Shown here: positions 13,103 to 16,387 of the stretch, piece by piece
How positions within the stretch are numbered: position 1 is the stretch's first letter
Layout of the letters: every line of letters starts with the position of its first letter
Assembly: GCA_045578205.1 (NCBI GenBank)
Contig: JAZNJU010000065.1
Span: forward strand, 1 to 16,387
Direction: 5' to 3'
DNA: 16,387 bases
Source of the DNA: RGIG8748 sp045578205
GTDB taxonomy: Bacteria > Bacillota > Clostridia > UMGS1810
The notes under the pieces: model-generated
The model's database searches: none
Told to the model about the DNA's origin: nothing
What the model saw: only the letters and a program-made list of their open reading frames with translations
Program-made: the position numbers and the translations under genes

Positions 13103-14399
13103 TTATATATTTTTATTACAAGACAATTCAGAAAAGAAATCAAGCACACAAACGAAATCGGATGGTACTGTCGTTTTAAAACTTCATCAAAGTTTTGATA
13201 CAACTTTCGATAGGTGTTTTGAAAATATTCATAGAAACAGAGAGGAAAGCACTCCTTTCTGCTCTTTGTTTTCTGTTGATGTCAACGAAACAGATTGCAC
13301 TGCAAACATTATAACTTTCACTGTTGAAAAAAATGTATATTTGAATCTTACAGTGGAAGCAAAAACAAAAGCACAGGCAATAAAAATTTTAGAATCTTTA
13401 CATAAGCAGATTTTTGATTGCGATAATATCAAAAAAGACTATATACCAATTGTTTCTTATGATTCTGTTTCAGAACATTATTGCAATAAATTGTATCCTA
13501 AAATTAATCGTATGGAAAGATTGTTAAGAAGACTATGCTTTAATATCTACATATTGAATTTCGGCACTAATTACTATCAGGCTACCATTCAAGGTGAAAT
13601 TCAAGAACGAGCAAAAAAGAACATGAGAAAAAAGAGCGAAATTTATCGTCTGCAACTATTTTTTTACTCACTTGATTTCAGTGACATTGAGAAAATTTTA
13701 TTTACACCGCAATGGTTAGATTCTGAAGAGACAAAAAGGTGTGAGATTCTTAAAAATAAAGATTTGTCCCAATTAACAGACAAAGAATTACGAGAAGCAT
13801 TTGAGGAGATAAAGCCAAAAAGCGACTGGGAAAGATTCTTCTCTGCTAAAATGCCCAAAATCAATGCCTACGATTTAATTCATCAAATACATAATTATAG
13901 AAACAGTGTTGCTCACAGCAAATTCTTAAACAATGAAGATTATGTATTGTGCAATAAACTTCTTAATAAGTTAATTAAGTCTATTGAAAAAGCAATAATC
14001 ATAACCGAGGAGGAAGATTTTGCAGAAAGAACATTTGGAAAATTGCAGGCTTCACTTGCTCGTGTTGCGAAGGTATTTGAAGATTTCAATAAAATGTGGA
14101 CTACATCAATTGATATAATGACAAAATCAGCAACCATAGCACTTGATAGACTAACCAGAATAAAAATACCAGATATTAAAATACCTGAATTCAATTTCCC
14201 GAATTATACACTTCCGAATTTTAATCTACCAACCTTTAACCTCCCTCAATATAATTGGGACAACTTGTTTAATAAATTTAATTTTGATATTCCAACCTAC
14301 GAGTTGCCTGATGATGTTTTAGACGAAAAAATTGGCGACGATGAGAAAACTGTAGATGAGAGCGAAGAAAATACATCAGATGATAATAATGAAGAATAA
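13086..14399 (+). CDS. HEPN-domain protein with pentad proline repeats and acidic tail (RNSVAH)
   Basis: A 437-residue protein in four parts. Residues about 1-125 look alpha/beta and are unrecognised. Residues about 130-310 are helical and contain YRNSVAHSKF, with Arg272-x4-His277, the RNxxxH form of the HEPN motif. A helical linker (315-355) follows. Residues 358-390 have Pro at 362, 367, 372, 377, 382 and 387, each unit reading polar-aromatic/aliphatic-polar-aliphatic-Pro (DIKIP, EFNFP, NFNLP), with two more at 403 and 408. The last 27 residues are almost all acidic. The ATG lies in the end of the upstream HEPN gene with AAGGTG before it. Similar HEPN proteins occur in abortive-infection systems; which partner is toxic and which restrains it cannot be told. 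Confidence 0.8.
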   Translation: MRLQNNYIFLLQDNSEKKSSTQTKSDGTVVLKLHQSFDTTFDRCFENIHRNREESTPFCSLFSVDVNETDCTANIITFTVEKNVYLNLTVEAKTKAQAIKILESLHKQIFDCDNIKKDYIPIVSYDSVSEHYCNKLYPKINRMERLLRRLCFNIYILNFGTNYYQATIQGEIQERAKKNMRKKSEIYRLQLFFYSLDFSDIEKILFTPQWLDSEETKRCEILKNKDLSQLTDKELREAFEEIKPKSDWERFFSAKMPKINAYDLIHQIHNYRNSVAHSKFLNNEDYVLCNKLLNKLIKSIEKAIIITEEEDFAERTFGKLQASLARVAKVFEDFNKMWTTSIDIMTKSATIALDRLTRIKIPDIKIPEFNFPNYTLPNFNLPTFNLPQYNWDNLFNKFNFDIPTYELPDDVLDEKIGDDEKTVDESEENTSDDNNEE

Positions 14400-14401
14400 A
14401 G

Positions 14402-14438
14402 TTTTTCTAATGATTTTTGCCTTTTTTCTAATGATTTT
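14402..14438. repeat. Direct repeat TTTTTCTAATGATTTT, two copies
   Basis: Identical 16-base copies at 14402-14417 and 14423-14438, 21 bases apart (about two helical turns). The core CTAATGA appears a third time at 14535-14541. They stand just left of the tRNA half-site, where integrase or excisionase arm-type sites are expected. Confidence 0.65.
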
Positions 14439-14493
14439 CCACGAAAGTGCGGTTTTAAGCAAAGTCGCTTGTACCATAACTTTTAAGACTTTA

Positions 14494-14557
14494 GACACCA
14501 CAAAACACCGCACAACTACAGTGTTTTCTTGAAACTAATGACACCACTTTTGACACC
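14494..14557. repeat. GACACC repeats beside the attachment site
   Basis: GACACC occurs at 14494-14499, 14540-14545 and 14552-14557, with a near copy AACACC at 14504-14509. The last two are 12 bases apart, the spacing of about one helical turn. They are candidate arm-type binding sites for a tyrosine integrase. Confidence 0.45.
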
Positions 14558-14589
14558 GTTTATTTTTGTTTAAAAGTTTTTGTCAAATT

Positions 14590-14645
14590 CTCGAAATCAG
14601 TTAGGGAGCAATCCCCCGCGAGTTCGAATCTCGCCGTCTCCGCCA
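14590..14645 (+). other. 3' half of tRNA-Ser(CGA): attachment-site junction
   Basis: The sequence is tRNA from the anticodon loop onward: loop CTCGAAA (anticodon CGA at 14592-14594), 3' anticodon stem TCAGT, variable arm GGGA-GCAA-TCCC, T arm GCGAG-TTCGAAT-CTCGC, acceptor strand CGTCTCC, discriminator G and CCA. The bases left of the loop (AAATT) do not pair with TCAGT and no 5' half (expected GGAGACG acceptor) lies upstream, so the gene is incomplete. Tyrosine integrases often recombine at the anticodon loop and carry a 3' half in attP; this is such a junction, next to int. Confidence 0.85.
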
Positions 14646-14648
14646 AGG

Positions 14649-14688
14649 ACTCCTTGAAGGTTTTATCCTTCAAGGAGTTTTTTCTTTT
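14649..14688 (+). terminator. Terminator after the tRNA-Ser 3' half
   Basis: ACTCCTTGAAGG (14649-14660) and CCTTCAAGGAGT (14667-14678) form a perfect 12-base stem with loop TTTTAT, followed by TTTTTCTTTTT. It works on the plus strand, as expected for a tRNA transcript, and ends right at the int stop codon. Confidence 0.9.
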
Positions 14689-15875
14689 TATCCCAAGGCT
14701 GAGCCGATTGCCATCGCACTTGCTTTCTTGCTTTCACTGTCAATGTGACTGTAAATGTTGGCGGTGGTTCCCATATCAGAGTGACCGAGCCAGTCCTGAA
14801 TCATTTTCATCGGCACGCCGTTTGCGAGAAGAAGCGATGCACAACTGTGCCTGAGGTCGTGAAAGCGTACAGGCTTCAATCCCTTTTCTTTCAGCACCAC
14901 TTTGAAATGGTCGGTCACATAATTCGGTTTTATAATTTCACCGATTGCATCCACGCAGATGTAGTCGGTGTATTTTTTGCAATACCCTCGGCGCATTACT
15001 CGCGTCATTTCCTCCTGCTTTTCTTTTTCGGCAAGGAGAACTTCTTCCACCTGAGGTATCAGTGGCAAGGTGCGGTAGGAAGATTTTGTTTTCATAACGT
15101 CCATTCCAACCACGCCCTTGTCATTCTGCACCACCTTGTGACTGATGCTGACCGTCTTATTTTCAAAATCCACTGCCGACCATTTGAGACCGAGCACTTC
15201 GCTTCTTCGTAATCCATAGTAAGCTGCGAGGAATATTACAATGTGTATCGGATCGTTCACCGTTTTATCAAGCAACTCTTTCAGCTCGGTGGCGTTATAA
15301 TATTTGCCGATGTACTGTTGCGCTTTCGGTCTGTCGGCTTGCTCAACGGGATTGCTTGGTATTACTCTGCGCTTGACTGCCGATTTGAAAGCAAGATGCA
15401 ACAGCGCGTGATGGCGTTGCGCGGTCGTGCCTTTGAGCCCATCGTTTAGGATGCGGATATAATAATCGTTGATTTCATCACCCGTAATGTCTTTGACCTT
15501 AAGGTCACCGCAGGCTCGGAAGAACGGAATCATACGAGATTCTATCATTAACTTATAACCCTCATAGGTTGTCTGCGATACATTCACTTTATGTGATTCC
15601 AACCATTCGGGTAAGTAATCTGCCACTTGCATATGCGCAACTCGGCTTCGTTCTTTATCGGCATGCGACATATGTTCGCGCTTGTAAAGGTCATCGGTAT
15701 TGTATTGATCAAGGATCTGGCGGTGGCGGTGTTCCGCCTCGCGCTTGTTACCTTTGTTCGCATCAAGATTCAGACCTTGCCATTTCTCTTTGCGCTTACC
15801 GTCGGTGTCATATAGATTGATGACCGCATACCACTTTTTGTTTTTCTCGGTCAGGTGTCCTGTGATTCGTTTCAT
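14688..15875 (-). CDS. int: Tyrosine-recombinase integrase, Tn916 type
   Basis: A 395-residue integrase. The N-terminus (about 1-60, WYAVINLYDTDGKRKEKWQGL) is the AP2-like arm-binding domain of Tn916-type integrases, 80-180 is the SAM-like core-binding domain, and the C-terminal half is catalytic with Arg223 (YGLRRSEV), a Lys near 264, His339 and Arg342 (HDLRH), His365 (LGHS) and nucleophile Tyr375 (NIYSH). It catalyses insertion and excision at the attachment site. The start ATG has AAGGAG and lies four bases after the excisionase stop. The gene runs into the tRNA-Ser half-site, so it most likely uses that site. Base composition is richer in G+C than the defence genes to its left. Confidence 0.95.
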   Translation of the reverse strand: MKRITGHLTEKNKKWYAVINLYDTDGKRKEKWQGLNLDANKGNKREAEHRHRQILDQYNTDDLYKREHMSHADKERSRVAHMQVADYLPEWLESHKVNVSQTTYEGYKLMIESRMIPFFRACGDLKVKDITGDEINDYYIRILNDGLKGTTAQRHHALLHLAFKSAVKRRVIPSNPVEQADRPKAQQYIGKYYNATELKELLDKTVNDPIHIVIFLAAYYGLRRSEVLGLKWSAVDFENKTVSISHKVVQNDKGVVGMDVMKTKSSYRTLPLIPQVEEVLLAEKEKQEEMTRVMRRGYCKKYTDYICVDAIGEIIKPNYVTDHFKVVLKEKGLKPVRFHDLRHSCASLLLANGVPMKMIQDWLGHSDMGTTANIYSHIDSESKKASAMAIGSALG

Positions 15876-15879
15876 TTAC

Positions 15880-16194
15880 TCACGCTCCTTTCTTTTGAAG
15901 TTGTCCTTCGGTTTCTCGGGCAACACCAACACTATCACAACCATCTTCATAAGTCCAGAGATTATTCGGGACTGTCGGGGACGGTGTCTGATAGTTTCCT
16001 GCATTGGTCAAGAACTCAACCAAACAAACCTTCGGCACAATAATTTTCTTGCCCTGCTTGATGCTTGCGATACGCCCTTCTTTGATCAGAGCATAGACAG
16101 TGTTCTTCCCGAACTGTAACAGCCTTACCACATCCGGCACGGTCAACACATCGGGTTCATTTTTAAACATCATATAATAATTTCTAATATTCAT
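15880..16194 (-). CDS. xis: Excisionase-type winged-helix DNA-binding protein
   Basis: A 104-residue protein with an HTH_17/excisionase domain at about residues 14-62: VLTVPDVVRLLQFGKNTVYALIKEGRIASIKQGKKIIVPKVCLVEFL, seen here in parts as the helix-turn-helix LTVPDVVRLLQFGKNTVYAL and the wing KQGKKIIVP. Such proteins bend DNA at the attachment arms and favour excision with the integrase encoded four bases downstream. The C-terminal 40 residues look disordered. ATG at 16194 is preceded by AAAGGAA; internal ATGs at codons 8 and 9 are possible but less well placed. Confidence 0.88.
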   Translation of the reverse strand: MNIRNYYMMFKNEPDVLTVPDVVRLLQFGKNTVYALIKEGRIASIKQGKKIIVPKVCLVEFLTNAGNYQTPSPTVPNNLWTYEDGCDSVGVARETEGQLQKKGA

Positions 16195-16236
16195 AAGCGG
16201 TTCCTTTCTTCAAGATTTCCGTACCGGATATCTCAA

Positions 16237-16387
16237 TTACATTTTCATAGTTATTTCGTTTTGTTCTTCCGCAAGATCCTCGGGAAGTTCATCATCGGTA
16301 CTGTCGGTTGCGGTAGAGACAAGCCCCACCGCAAGACCGATAACCGCACCGAGGTTTGAGGCATTTTGTTCTGCCTCAATTCTTTTA
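16237..16387 (-). CDS. C-terminal end of an unknown gene, cut by window edge
   Basis: A frame open from the window edge to TAA at 16237-16239 gives 49 residues: a short helix (KRIEAEQNASNLGAV), a small hydrophobic stretch (IGLAVGLVSTA) and an acidic end (DSTDDELPEDLAEEQNE). No family recognised from this fragment. It is on the same strand as xis and int, about 43 bases upstream of xis, and its composition matches them, so it probably belongs to the same mobile element. Confidence 0.6.
   Translation of the reverse strand, partial: KRIEAEQNASNLGAVIGLAVGLVSTATDSTDDELPEDLAEEQNEITMKM

Noticed and set aside
14590..14645. Complete functional tRNA-Ser gene
   Set aside because: The 5' acceptor strand, D arm and 5' anticodon strand are missing to the left; only the 3' half is present.
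14654..16119. Several plus-strand open frames across the integrase and excisionase region
   Set aside because: They are antisense to well-supported int and xis genes and show no family features or ribosome binding sites.
1..16387. CRISPR array or insertion sequence
   Set aside because: No regularly spaced repeat-spacer pattern and no transposase gene or terminal inverted repeats of an insertion sequence were seen; the only recombinases are the serine resolvase and the tyrosine integrase.

Overview
The window looks like an accessory region from a low-GC Gram-positive bacterium, most likely a gut-type member of the Clostridia. The evidence is the strong AGGAGG ribosome binding sites, TTGACA/TATAAT-type promoters with 17-base spacers, a DUF6809-like small protein typical of Clostridia, and a Tn916-type int/xis pair. 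Most of the window (about 1-14590) is AT-rich. The int/xis end (about 14690-16387) is visibly richer in G+C, so at least two DNA lineages are joined here.

Layout from left to right. (1) 255-1486, minus strand: three genes (small DUF6809-like protein, exported transglutaminase-like protein, small membrane protein) read from a strong promoter through an attenuator-like leader and closed by a terminator at 105-136. (2) 1824-9226, plus strand: a small Cro/C1-type regulator, then a tightly packed restriction-modification operon of the LlaJI/BsuMI type. Its genes are a short McrB-like AAA+ GTPase, two tandem C5-cytosine methyltransferases, a long McrB-like GTPase with its own N-terminal region, a LlaJI/McrC-type PD-(D/E)xK nuclease, and a DUF3644-like protein with a HEPN-type RHEIEH motif. 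(3) 9352-10639: two membrane proteins of unknown function. (4) 10677-11985, minus strand: a small unknown protein, a serine resolvase and a PemK/MazF-like protein with no visible antitoxin, again read from a strong promoter through a leader of the same design as in (1). (5) 12341-14399, plus strand: two overlapping genes, both with HEPN RNase-type RX4H motifs (RDLIVH and RNSVAH); the second ends in a strict five-residue proline repeat and an acidic tail. (6) 14400-14690: repeats and the 3' half of a tRNA-Ser(CGA) with its terminator, an attachment-site junction. (7) 14688-16387, minus strand: tyrosine integrase, excisionase and the end of a further gene.

Taken together this is a defence island beside a tRNA-Ser integration site. 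The LlaJI-like system would mark and cut DNA, while three HEPN-type proteins and a MazF-like protein are candidate RNA-targeting effectors. The observations that seem least ordinary are the separate gene for a short McrB form inside a LlaJI-type operon, the DUF3644/HEPN gene fused into the same operon, the HEPN-HEPN gene pair with the pentad-repeat tail, and the duplicated attenuator leader (sharing a 13-base TGAAGGAGGAATT box) in front of two unrelated minus-strand operons. Family names come from recognising motifs, not from database searches.
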